From positions 6,212,600-6,276,599 of the forward strand of contig JAJEKV010000058.1 in assembly GCA_021234155.1 (NCBI GenBank): a stretch of DNA of 64,000 nt. The letters run 5' to 3'. The notes under the pieces are model-generated. The model ran no database searches. It was not told where the DNA came from and saw only the letters and a program-made list of their open reading frames with translations. Positions 1 to 9,917 of the stretch are shown piece after piece; position 1 is the first letter of the stretch; every line of letters starts with the position of its first letter. Made by a program: the position numbers and the translations under genes. Origin of the DNA: Isoetes taiwanensis. Its lineage: Eukaryota > Streptophyta > Lycopodiopsida > Isoetales > Isoetaceae.

Positions 1-75
1 GGAGGTTAGAGGGTATCCGCTAGTAGCAAGAAGCCGACAAAAAGAGCATCGCCGACAAGCATCGAACAAAGAAGA

Positions 76-555
76 GAGTTCAAAGTTGGAGATGATGTTT
101 GGCTCAAGATCAAGGTGAAGCAGCAAAGCTCGGGATCGGGCAATTGCAAGAAGCTTGCTCCAAGGTGGGCGGACCTTCGTAATAGTCGAGAAACTAGGTA
201 ATCAAGCCTATAAGCTAGACTTGCCAAAGACACCTAAAGATTCATAAGGTCTTCCACGGAGTTTGTCAAGAAGCATACCCCAAATCCGCATCGGTCTTGG
301 ATTCGCCAACGTTGTTGGAAATGACGAGGAACAAATGAAATAGTTCCGAATTGATTCTTGATAAAGCTTTCAAGAAAACGAGGAGATCGAAATTCCTCCA
401 AAGATTTGGTCAAGTGGAAACACTTACCAGTGGAAGACGCGACGTGGGTACTTAAGAAAGATTTAGTAAAGCAGTATCCACAGTTTATGGAGCAATGGGA
501 CGGCAAGGTCATCTCCGAAGAAATCGGCTCAGGCATGTCGATTTGTGTAGGTTAA
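76..555 (+). pseudogene. gypsy pol C-terminus: integrase tail plus chromodomain-like segment, frameshifted
   Basis: Conceptual translation gives pieces typical of the C-terminal end of plant Ty3/gypsy integrase. These are FKVGDDVWLKIK (about 90-115), then in another frame VEKLGNQAYKLDLPKTPK (about 188-240), then KIHKVFH, and finally LVKWKHLPVEDATW followed by KDLVKQYPQF (406-495), which matches the chromodomain-type tail of chromoviruses. Reading all of these requires at least two frame changes. The last frame ends at a stop at 553-555. The order of motifs is decisive for the family; the exact clade cannot be fixed by eye. Confidence 0.8.
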
Positions 556-1400
556 TTCTTGTGTAGTTAAGATTAATCTACGCATGCCACCTACGCTTAG
601 TATGGGTCGCATGCGTTGTTACCGATGATGGGACCACTACGGTGATCTCTAGGGCGTGGTGTAATGTCAATGTAGGCATGACCGCGTTTCCGCTTGGGCG
701 AGTGGAAGGTAGATTAGAAAGTCTACTTCTGTCCCACGGAAGTAGACGACCTCGAGAGAAAGGAGGTCATTGAGGAATGCATTGATAGGAAAAGCACCTT
801 TAGCCCCATATATGCTTTGATAGGAGGAATCTATCCTTCGCGCCCCCCACGCGAGAAGGATATCCTCCACGCTGGGCAACTAGAGGTGTAGGCATGAGCG
901 GCATATAGGCATGTAGGTGCCGCCTCCGCTACCATAATGGAAGATTCACCCTCTTCCTACGGAGATTAGCCATGCATCCATGTAGATAGGTGGGTGGTCA
1001 CCATATAACCAAAAATTTTAATTAATAATTAAATGGTACTAACGTAGTGTCGACCAGGCCGAGAGCCCCGAGGGCAAGGAGGTCGGACCTTTTAAGACTT
1101 GCAACACAAATTTTGTTGGAATGTGTTGCAAGGAATGAAGAGTACCCTGACGTAATTTTAAAATTTTGATAAACTTAATCGTAATGTTAAGTGAATTTTT
1201 GAAGTAATCTGTTTAGTAATGTCGTGAATTGATAAGTTACTTCATAATATAATCATGTGATAATGTCATAAAAATATTACCTTAAGGTAATTTTAATAAA
1301 TGTGTAGGAATTATAGTAGTAATCGTATGTATCAGGTTGATTGCAGGTGACGATGATCCCAAGGTGGGGAGACCCACGATGCTGCGGACATCATCATTTC
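556..1400 (+). other. non-coding interior of the gypsy element between pol and the polypurine tract
   Basis: I recognise no protein here. The purine tract AAGGTGGGGAGA occurs twice, at 1361-1372 and 1401-1412, the second directly before the LTR. A long untranslated stretch between pol and the 3' LTR is common in plant gypsy elements. Confidence 0.5.
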
Positions 1401-1413
1401 AAGGTGGGGAGAA
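1401..1413 (+). other. polypurine tract (plus-strand primer site)
   Basis: AAGGTGGGGAGAA lies immediately 5' of TGTGACG, the LTR start. This is the expected place and composition for the RNase H-resistant primer of plus-strand DNA synthesis. An upstream near-copy at 1361 may be a decoy or the product of a short duplication. Confidence 0.75.
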
Positions 1414-1557
1414 TGTGACGTTCCAAGACGGTATCTAACGGCCCCGTGATATACCGCGATCGTTGCCACGCCGCATTACCGCCACTCCACCGACGGGTAC
1501 GCTTAGCGGTAGCGTGAGAGCCCTCCTAGGGTAACGCGTGCGTAAATATGTGCAACT

Positions 1558-1700
1558 ATTAATGTGCACATTTTCCAATGTACACATTAATGTGGGCACA
1601 CATTTCCAAGTGGACACTTCATGCCAAGTGGGCCACACCCATAGGTGCAATTAATGTGCACATTTTCCAATGTACACATTAATGTGGGCACACATTTCCA
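1558..1700 (+). repeat. duplicated ~50 bp motif in the LTR U3 region
   Basis: The segment starting TTAATGTGCACATTTTCC occurs at 1558-1609 and again at 1651-1700, about 92 bp apart and nearly identical. Each copy contains TGTGCACA-type and ATGTACACAT near-palindromes. Duplicated U3 motifs often carry enhancer function in LTR retrotransposons; that role is inferred here. Confidence 0.7.
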
Positions 1701-1803
1701 TGTGTGCACATTTGGCCACCTAGCCCTTAAAGGCAAGTGGGCCCATTTCCAATTATCCCACATGCCAAAAAGGGATAATTGGAAACCCTAGCCAACCCCC
1801 TTG

Positions 1804-1812
1804 TCTATATAG
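1804..1812 (+). promoter_or_regulatory. TATA-like box of the LTR promoter
   Basis: TCTATATAG lies about 390 bp into the LTR, downstream of the duplicated U3 motif. This is the usual layout of a plant LTR promoter. The transcription start is not determined. Confidence 0.45.
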
Positions 1813-3154
1813 GGTAGGAAACCCTAACTAACCCAATTTTCGATTTTAGGGCTTGAACTCCTGCTTTGGCGCCTCAACAACCTAAACCGCATCCCGCATC
1901 ACTTCGAGAATTGCATCCTTAGTTCCTCTAGATTCGAGAGTTTTCAAAAGGGATGGTCGAGCTCAGTCGAGGAGGAGCCCTCAAGGATCGTATTTGGCCA
2001 ATTAGATAGTCTAAACCCTATTTTAGTCATTGAATCAAGAGGGTTTAGCCTATTAGATTGCCCATAGTAGCCCTCTAGATCTCTAGATAGCAAATTCTAA
2101 CTAAAGAACCTAACTCTATGTTGTAGATTAGATTTAGTTCTTTAGTTCTCTGTGAAGTATATGGATGATGCATCTCTATGAACTCCTTGTATTTGGAAGG
2201 GGGTAGAGACCTAAAGCTTTGTAGTTGATGCTCCTAGAGTAGCCTCTCTAGCACACCGTAGATGCGGCTGTGGCACAAGAGCCACACCGGTTGTGGGGTG
2301 AAGGGCCGACCGGCTTATAAGGAGGTTCATGTTCTCGACTCTGAACGACCCCTATGGTGTGTTAGTGCTTTGCCGGGGTCACCGTGGACTAGGTCTAATG
2401 GCTTGCCACCGCGTGTGGGGCAAGGCATGGGCTCGACACTGAGGTGGTGAATATGACCTTCCATTGAGTTCAAGTCGAATACGGGCAAGGCCCTCTAGTC
2501 ACCTTGAGTCATTGTAGATCTCTCGAGGGAGAGATCCCTACCTGCCCCATCGGAACCGGGAGATGTAACCCAGATATAGCCCCTTGGCTATGCATCCGGC
2601 GGGCTACAGTCAGTCCCAACACTTTTCAGCCTACTCTGCAAAGTGTGCACAGAGGGGCGGATGGAGTGGACAACCCTAAGCCATGTTCATATGCCGCCCA
2701 AATCCATTGCCATGAATTCTCGCATGCGCAATGAACTCGAGACCTCCAAGCCGCCGATCATCCCTTGAGTCCGAGCCTTGGGTAGGATTCCCTATGTGAT
2801 GTGCTGATCTTTGTCTATGCAGATATGTGGAGGACCATCCTTCGCGGATGGTCGATGATGTTGATGTATGTGCTACCGACATGTATGTTTACGCTTCCGC
2901 AGCTAGGTAGGCCCCGAGGGAGACGGGTGCAATGACCCTTCCACTCTTCCCACCGGAACCCGTCCACGGTTGCAAAGTCATGTGGAGGGCCCCTCAGATT
3001 AGCATGGAGCTGGTATGGGGATGAACTCGTTTGTATACTGGTGAGTGCACCGTGATACAGTAGGGGACGCCACAATAGCAATTATTTAATATACATGAGT
3101 TCCCCAAAGGTAGAGGTTTGAAATGAGAAATAACCTCAAGGCGTCGATGTTGTG

Positions 3155-3487
3155 CCCATTGAATACATATGCTTATATTGAATTATGTCTTTGAAGTACC
3201 GAGGAGGGAGTGAACGTTGATGGTGCGTAAATTCATACACAAGACACGATATAAACAATTATTTTATTTTTGGATGAAGGTGGCCTATGTCAAGAAGCCA
3301 ACCAAAGGTTCTATCTATAATTCTATTGTATTCAACCTCTCTAAATAATTCTATTGTATTCAAAAATTATGTGACGAAGGTGGCATATCCGAGAAGCCAA
3401 CCTTTAAAAATAATTGTATTCAAAAATATGTCACGGAGGTGACTGACGATGTACAAAAGAATTTTTGCCTTTTCAAGGCAAATTAAC
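3155..3487. repeat. dispersed ~330 bp repeat with internal ~60 bp units (copy A, locus 1)
   Basis: Contains reiterated blocks with the pattern TTGTATTCAAAA, then ATGTCA or ATGTGA, then GGTGGC, then GAAGCCAACC. The same composite lies at 18393-18766, 36815-37145 and 46655-47029. It sits directly downstream of the kinase stop codon. No coding capacity is recognised. Confidence 0.8.
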
Positions 3488-3500
3488 AAAGAATGTCCTT

Positions 3501-4456
3501 TCAAAGGCAATTTCACGGGGGCCTCACCGCTACGATGAGCTTAGCAGAACACCATATTTGAAGCATGGCCTCTACGCTTTAAGCCCCGAGGCACTTCTAC
3601 TAGCACTAGAATAATATTTGGCAACCCGGGGATGTGCCAAAATTTGCTGCACGATATCCTTTCCTCGATCAGGCTGCAACATCGCCAAAACAAGGCTCTT
3701 TGCTTCTTCCGACACCAACCCAACCGGCCAATGCAAGTGTGAGGCAGCCGATCCTCGCCATGAAGCGTTCTTCGATGATTTCTGCAGGTTTGTAGACTTG
3801 AGAAGTGATCATTCCCCGTAAAGCCCCATACGGGGATCAAACCCGCACCCCATATGTCTATCTCGTGGGAATAATATCCTGCACAACCTCTCGAGCGAAA
3901 TATCTTAGTGTTCCGACTCGGATGTAAAACGGGAGCCGAACACAGAAAACGAGCCGATAGGCGAAATCCAAAACCCTAACATCATAGGGTTTTGTTTGCG
4001 AGGTCACAAGAACGTTTCCGGCTTCAGATCCCGGTGGATAATGCCCTTGTGATGAAGATCCCAGATAGCTAGAGCAAGATTTCGAAGAAGAAGAGCTTCC
4101 TTTTCACATAGCCTTTTTCTTTCTTCACGATTACATCAAGCAAGCTACATTCGCATAATTCCATGATCAAGTGCCGAATCCCTCGCCTTTGATTACCGTG
4201 TATATGCACTATGCCGTGGCTCTTTGGCTAACTTCGCATGATCTCTACTTCCTTGATCGGCTCGTGTCTCCTACCCGGATGATTTTGCAAGCAAACTCTT
4301 TCTTACCTTCGTTTTTACTTCGCAAATAAAAACCGTGAGCTTGGCCACCGCCGATTTCCTTAAGCGCATCATAGCTCTTCAAAAGATTGGGAAATAAAGC
4401 GTAATAGTAGTAGTTGAGAATTTCTTCGTCTCTGTCTCCTCCGTCTTCGCCTCCAT
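3501..4456 (-). pseudogene. Ser/Thr protein kinase, copy A, frame broken (possibly by sequence error)
   Basis: This is the duplicate of the open kinase gene at 37156-38130. The start codon (4454-4456) and stop codon (3501-3503) positions are recognisable. The frame is interrupted by many 1-2 base differences, and only short pieces remain, such as YDALKEIGGG near the start and FWRCC-type shadow frames near the end. Most differences lie at places where copy B reads CAG or CTG, which here appear as CGG, CCG or CG. Examples are CCCAGGG to CCCGGGG and AACTGGCC to AACCGGCC. That pattern does not look like relaxed selection, and the true sequence could be an open second kinase gene. Downstream lies the ~330 bp dispersed repeat; upstream lie the ATGCAA repeat and, after ~1.1 kb, the capping-enzyme exons on the opposite strand. 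Confidence 0.75.
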
Positions 4457-4478
4457 ACTCGAATTCTAATGCCAACAC

Positions 4479-4503
4479 AATGCAAATGCAAATGCAAATG
4501 CAG
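4479..4503. repeat. ATGCAA microsatellite upstream of kinase copy A
   Basis: About four units of ATGCAA lie just 5' of the kinase start codon (minus strand). The partner in copy B is at 38156-38180. This is a short simple repeat within the presumed 5' leader. Confidence 0.7.
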
Positions 4504-5537
4504 ACGTTCTTTTTATACCTTTGTAGTTGTCGCCAAGACCGACTCGCACTTTCCATTCTAAAAATATCTCGCCTTCTATTCCCGGTTTTCGAAAAAGGCC
4601 ACATCTAAATTAGGAAAAATCCCGGATATTTGTGTGTTGTCCGTCGGATGTTGGCACGATCCCAAAGCCAACTATGCCGCCTGTTGATGCACAAACACAT
4701 TGACATGCTCGCGTAAATAGATATGCTTACCATACATAAGGATATTTTCGATTTGGCTCGTTTCTCTGTGGCATCCAAGGACCGGTATGAACAAATCTAT
4801 TCAAATGCCTTTTGGGAAAGAAAACCCGCATGCAATTATGAAATACTACGTTGTTTGAATAAATCCTTGGATGTTTCGTAGGTTTACCTTACTCTATTTA
4901 CAGTCGGCGCCAGTCATTGAAATGATGCATCTCCAGCCTTGCATGGCCACGAACTATCTAGCCTTATCTAGCCATCAATATAACTATGAATTGGAGGCAG
5001 TCCAATATTTCCGTGTTGGTCTCAATTGCACCTTGATGCATAGTTTCATTTCTATATCGATGTTTGGTGCATAGTTTCATTTCATTTGGAGGCATGCCAT
5101 GTGTAGAGATAGATAGTCTATGCTATAAAATGCGTGTTAAGTTACCGGTCTTATGCAATCACATGCGGGACGTTTTTTATCATCGTGGCATAAAATGTAA
5201 AGCTCCTCGAGCTTTGAGTATATGGTCGTGGACGATCGTTTCAACCGGGTCAAATATGTAGATGAGTTATAACATGTCTAGAAGAGCAAGGCGTCTTTGT
5301 GGTCTACAAATATGCAATTCAATGCTATCATTATAGCAAACTGAAAAGTGCGTAACATTTTCCAAGTTGGATTTTCAAGGAGAACCGCTTCTCAGTCATT
5401 CTCCAATTGAATTCTCACCACGCACAAGTATTGTCCATATAAATGTTGCTTTCCTCCCTCCCTTCATGCGTAAAAATAACATGTGCGAAATTGGCTCTGC
5501 TTATTCTATTAATTTGCTGGTTTGATATACCGTAAAA
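4504..5537. other. intergenic spacer between kinase and capping-enzyme exons, copy A
   Basis: AT-rich, no gene recognised. It should hold the kinase promoter (minus strand). Pairs with 38181-39211 in copy B. A local duplication of GCATAGTTTCATTTC is visible near 5037-5083. Confidence 0.5.
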
Positions 5538-6430
5538 ATGGAAGGGATTTTGGGTTACGCCAATGACGCTGAAGGATTCTCGGTGGTCTTATTCTAACTT
5601 CCCCATAAAGTCGATGGCGTGATTTCCCGTGTAAATGTAACTTGGATTATCAAAGGAAACATGTGAAGAGATCCATGTGCCTAGTGTAGCCCCTAAATAT
5701 TATGATACAATGTCTTTTACTCATTCATCAATAATAAATTCCTAGGAAAATGGTTGCACTTAAAACAGAGGCGTATTGTCCCTAGGAGTTTGTGCGGGGA
5801 GCTTCATATATGGTTAATTCATTTTCGTTTCTTGTGCAGAGATGGGATGACCCATACATACCATATGGATACAATGGCCTCTTGAATTGGAAGTATCCTC
5901 ATATGAATTCTCGCTGATTTCATTCTCGGGGTTTCTTCTATTCCCATCCAACATTTTGATAGCTATAGAGAGTCATCTTTGTGCTCTATCTATGCTCATT
6001 TTGAAATGAATGCCAAAGATGCTCCTTTAAGATGTCACTCATGTTTCGATGCACTCCTCTTTATCCACAAGATGTCTCTTATGTTTCTGATGCACTCCTC
6101 TTTATCCACATCAATCTAATATCCCTTTTCCTCTTCTTACAGATAATACCGGAGTTGAGAGAACAGCGTCTTTGTTTGCTTGGCAAGACTGGCGAGCTAA
6201 AGTGTCTTGATGGTGCAAAGTTGACACTTTTCTGGTAATTGTTTGTATGGCAAAATCTTTTTGGTTTTCTGTCCATTGAGTTTTTGTTATGCTTGGCAGA
6301 GAACAGAAGTTCAAAAGCACTAGAGAGCAAGGTAGTTGAATGCTCTTTGAACATAATCAAGAATAGTTGGGAGTTTATGAGAGTGCCGAACGATAAGAAG
6401 CATCCAAATACATGGACTACATATAGAAAG
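5538..6430 (+). pseudogene. mRNA capping enzyme (guanylyltransferase) 3' exons, copy A
   Basis: Four exon-like blocks match the C-terminal half of plant mRNA guanylyltransferase. They are about 5538-5630 (motif IV region, here disturbed), 5840-5932 (WDDPYIPYGYNGLLNWKYP; NWKYP corresponds to motif V), about 6145-6237 (LREQRLCLLGKTGELKCLDG) and 6300-6430 (ESKVVECS and NSWEFMRV, the OB-fold end of the domain). Splice signals GT/AG flank several blocks; the last exon ends before GTAACT at 6431. Catalytic motif I (KxDG) and the N-terminal RNA triphosphatase domain are not seen, so this is a fragment. Thirty-seven bases after the last exon the locus is interrupted by a ~3.95 kb insertion absent from copy B. 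Confidence 0.75.
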
Positions 6431-6473
6431 GTAACTTGCATTTTCTTGTTATACAGTTTGTATGGACCAACAC

Positions 6474-6922
6474 ATAACCAACACATAACTACCATTGACA
6501 TTAATAAATATAACCATTGGATCCAACACATTTAAATTAAAATCCCCCTTAAACCCCCTTTGGTTTGGGTGCATATTCACACGGGGGGTGACTCCGGGCA
6601 TCGAGAGCTGTCGGATTGGCATATTCGCCCCTTATTCCTTAATCTACACCGTACGTAAAGTTCCTCATTTGTGGGGTATGCAAGTACAAGATTTGCTATA
6701 CTGTATAATAAGATTCGCAAACTACTATAAGATTTCAACCGGAATACTATATGGTGTTGATTTCGTACGTAAAAAATACAATTATGAGGGCTCTCGCCTC
6801 TACGTCACCCCCCGTGTGAATATGCACCCAAACCAAAGGGGGTTTAAGGGGGATTTTAATTTAAATGTGTTGGATCCAATGGTTATATTTATTAATGTCA
6901 ATGGTAGTTATGTGTTGGTTAT
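6474..6922. repeat. foldback element: two ~117 bp inverted arms around a ~210 bp spacer
   Basis: The left arm 6474-6592 (starting ATAACCAACACATAACTACC) is almost exactly the reverse complement of the right arm 6804-6922. The arms include CCCCCTTAAACCCCCTTTGG and its mirror. The spacer contains CGTACGTAAA twice. This is the structure of a foldback/MITE-type element, and its transcript would form a long hairpin. It lies at the left end of the copy A-specific insertion and is absent from copy B. The long open frame across it is a product of the palindrome. Confidence 0.85.
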
Positions 6923-7775
6923 TACACTAAAAAAAATTTTTGGCCCTTCGGGCCATAAAAAAAAAACAGACGAGAATATAAAAAGACATTTAAAACATAA
7001 AGATAGTGTAGGGTTGCATCTTGAACCTTGGAATCGAAATATGCACTAAGGATTTAATATTTGAAGTGTACTAGATATTTAGAAGCTCACCTTTTAGAAA
7101 CTTCTTCAAATACATTAGCTTGAACATTAAAAGGCTCAACCGAAGATTAACTAATCTAGTAGGATAACCAAATTGAAACAAAGGGTATAGCAAATTCACC
7201 AACAGTATACTCGGAGGATGCTTCTAAGAGAATTTATATTTCAAGGCTTTACAATGAATTTGACCCAAACATCGACACAATTCTTGTTGTAAGAACAACC
7301 AAGAAGCTTTTCTTCATGAACGTTGAAGTCGGGTAATTTTGGACCAAATTACATCAACCACATCGTGGTATCTTAATGGCTCCCAAGATAGTACCCGCAC
7401 AAGGGAAAGGACACGAATCGAGAGATGATAAAAAGCCTCTGCGCAAGAGAGTGAGCTTGTGTGTTTAATTATGAGGAAGGAAAATATCGCCACCAAAAAA
7501 GACAGGTCACATGACAATTGCAGCTATGATTATTAAATACATGATTCATGGAATTGCATACGTGAACTCTAAACTTTTTCGAGCCAAATTTACAATAGCA
7601 ATGAATATCGAGTAGGAAATAACCTTGAGATTTTCATGTCTTTGCATGAGCAAACTTCGCCATCGATCAAACAACATTGCACGTAAGCCGGGAACCTAAG
7701 CAAAGAAAAACTTACCGTCGTGACAGTATCTCATGTTACACGGTCTTCAACCAACTCTAGAAATGATATTACTTA

Positions 7776-8770
7776 CCTCTGGTCCGACGACCCAATAAGC
7801 TCAAAAGTTTCGAGGTCATAAAATTTGACAGTTTTGTCAACAGAACCTGGAAAGGATAAAAGGAAAATATTGCTTGTAAGATCTATTATGAGTGCAATGC
7901 ATAAGGTAATAATACCTGATGCAAGAAGAAATTCCTGAGGATGAAAATCCAGGCATTGAACTTCGCCATCGTGGTATTTAAAATCATGCATAAGCTTTCC
8001 CGCGGTTAAGTCCCAGAGCTGCACGGTTAATATGGACACCCTATTAGACATGAACAGTCTAAATACAATTATGTGGGGTGTCATACTTTGACAAGATATT
8101 ATCGGGCTTCCGAGACAACCCAAATGACCATCCCGGACTGAACTTTATGCATTTGATGCCACGGGTGTGTCCCTTGTAAGTGTGGATGCAACCCTTTCTC
8201 CGGATGTCCCAGATTTTGAGATTTGTATCGAGGGATCCAGATGCAAAAAATTCACCAAACGGGTGAAAGTCCACCGAGATGCAATTTGAACGATGGCCCG
8301 TGAGCGTCTGGGACAACTCCAAAGCCAAGTTTATAGCATTTAGGCATTTTGGATGACCAATAAAGCTATTTCTGAAAGTAAAGAGGAAAGAGTTTGTCTG
8401 AAGCTATTACTTTTAGCCTCCTCTAAATCCCAAAGCTTTATTGTCCCATCGGCGGCACTGCGACTACCAAAGCCTCCAAAGCATCAAAGAAGTTCAAACG
8501 CTTCTCTTCTATCGGCTTGAATGCCCGATAGACTCTGCATGATCCCCAAAGGGAAGCTTTAATCTACGAATTTATTCCAACAAGCACTAGTGAGCTATTG
8601 GATCAAAGCAAATGTTTTGGGGAAGACTTACAAGAATCGCATTGGGTTTTCCAATTGCCCACATGTTTACTTTATGATCTTCGCCTCCGATAACGAGTAC
8701 CCGGAGGACTTTTCTCCAAATCTTGAGGCAGATTGACATCTGAAGTATGTGCTACAAACTCTCTGCGAGA
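7776..8770 (-). pseudogene. katanin p80 WD40 subunit (KTN80-type) gene fragment
   Basis: Minus-strand exon-like blocks match the N-terminal beta-propeller of plant katanin p80 in the correct order. They are EFVAHTSDVN and then GGEDHKVNMWAIGKPNA (about 8770-8640), ADGTIKLWDLEEAK (about 8450-8405), LTGHRSNCISVDFHPFGEFF with LDTNLKIWDIRRKG (about 8310-8150), [20 protein letters not shown] (about 8015-7955) and [17 protein letters not shown] (about 7845-7795). Introns with GT-AG-like ends separate them. Katanin p80 targets the p60 microtubule-severing ATPase. Only about five WD repeats are present; the linker and the conserved C-terminal p60-binding domain are absent, so this is a fragment. Frame breaks fall at CAG/CTG-like spots and may be sequence error. 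It lies wholly inside the copy A-specific insertion. Confidence 0.8.
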
Positions 8771-9811
8771 TCCAAGTCAAGGGGCTACATACATTTCCTT
8801 ACTTAACAAATAAAAACGCAGCGTCTCATCAAGCAAAAAGATGTTACAAGATTTCATTCAAAGGATACGGAGTTTGTAGGCCCGTTTCATGCTGGTCGTC
8901 AAATGCAAATAACTAGAGAAATCGATTCCCACTCTTAAAAACTTTCCGAATCATGGACATGAATCGTATTTCATGTTGTAGAAGCTCCGTTTGGTGGAAA
9001 TATATTCGAATCAGCCAAGGAAGCCCCATCTTGCAAGCGGAAAACTGAAGCAAAGATCAAGGAACCAATGGCCAAGCCACAAGCTGCAAAAACCACGGAT
9101 CAAAGGGGGAAATGTCCGAAATCCAGGGTAAATTTTAACGGCCCTAAATGTTTTTCTATTCAAATTAAGGTTGGCTAAACCTATGAAAAACAAACATTTT
9201 TAGAGTTTTTTCTTGGCGAAATTTGATAAAATAAAGCCCTTTAATTATCTTCCCATTTGGCTAAAATGTAAAATTTATATGACATGAAATTCTGATGTTG
9301 GCAAATTTTTCTTGGTCCCCAGCTAAAGTGCAACTATTTAACTTCAAACTTTGAGCACTGATTAGTACATGAATGACATTGATTCAATATGCTTCTTTTA
9401 CAAAATGATAACAAAGTTGTTCAAAGTACAATTTATAAGGAACAAACAATATCGTTTGAAGGAACATGCATGTTTACGTTGGGGTCAAATGCATCCAAAT
9501 GGTGAATTTGGTGATGAAGCCCTTTAGGGTCAACAATTGCAAGAAGAGATCACTACTATTTAAAGCATAAAATGCACATCATGTAACATTCTTTATAGCA
9601 TTTAACCTAAACAACTTATAGATACAAATTCAAAATATGATTGAGGTAGTTAATGGCAATTCCTAAATGAAAGAGGTCCCTGGATAGAATTGGCATGGCT
9701 ATTTGAATTGATCAGGGTTCTCCTAATCGACTTTAGAGAAGGCGATTCAGTACACCATGCAGCAAATAATCCCGACTAAACTCTAAGCGTTCAGAATTTA
9801 CCCCCCTTTTG
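8771..9811. other. non-coding part of the copy A insertion
   Basis: AT-rich, no gene recognised. If the captured katanin fragment included its promoter and first exon they would lie here (minus strand), but I cannot identify them. Confidence 0.4.
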
Positions 9812-9917
9812 GAGTGGCTAAATTATGCTTTTTCTAAAAAAATTGCCTTTATAAACTTTAGCCACGAAATTTGACTAAAGGTCTAAAAAATCGCCATTTG
9901 GCGAATTTTAGCCACTC
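9812..9917. repeat. small TIR element, MITE-like (~106 bp)
   Basis: GAGTGGCTAAATT at the left end is mirrored by AATTTTAGCCACTC at the right end, with further AT-rich partial pairing inside. Length and ends suit a miniature inverted-repeat element nested in the larger insertion. No clear target duplication is visible. Confidence 0.4.

Larger units (their letters stand above)
1..3074 (+). mobile_element. Ty3/gypsy LTR retrotransposon, 3' portion
   Basis: The window opens inside a Ty3/gypsy element read on the plus strand. In order it shows a degraded integrase C-terminus and chromodomain-like segment (to about 555), about 850 bp of non-coding internal sequence, a polypurine tract at 1401-1413, and a complete 3' LTR ending at 3074. 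The 5' LTR, gag, protease, RT and RNase H lie outside the window. The element ends about 16 bp before the left edge of the large duplicated segment. The coding part has several frameshifts, so this copy is not autonomous as written, although some breaks may be sequencing errors. Confidence 0.85.
1414..3074 (+). repeat. 3' LTR of the gypsy element (about 1661 bp)
   Basis: The LTR begins TGTGACG at 1414, right after the polypurine tract, and ends CGCCACA at 3068-3074, giving TG...CA ends with an imperfect terminal inverted repeat. It contains a 92 bp-spaced duplication in its upstream part and a TATA-like element near 1806. The partner LTR is off the left edge, so LTR-LTR divergence and the target-site duplication cannot be checked; ATAGC at 3075-3079 would be the right half of a 5 bp duplication. 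Confidence 0.75.

Noticed and set aside
3541-3840. Minus-strand frames with HTCIGRLGWCRKKQ-like sequence (also 37236-37493)
   Set aside because: Shadow frames of the kinase; in copy B the same bases encode kinase residues in another frame.
3501-4456. Interpretation of the CAG/CTG differences as 5mC deamination or RIP-like mutation
   Set aside because: Deamination produces C-to-T or G-to-A (TAG, CTA); the observed changes are A-to-G and T-to-C or base loss, the opposite direction.
6495-7049. 184-codon open frame on the plus strand
   Set aside because: It runs through both arms of the foldback and its spacer; the length is a by-product of the palindrome and there is no domain. Copy B lacks the whole segment.
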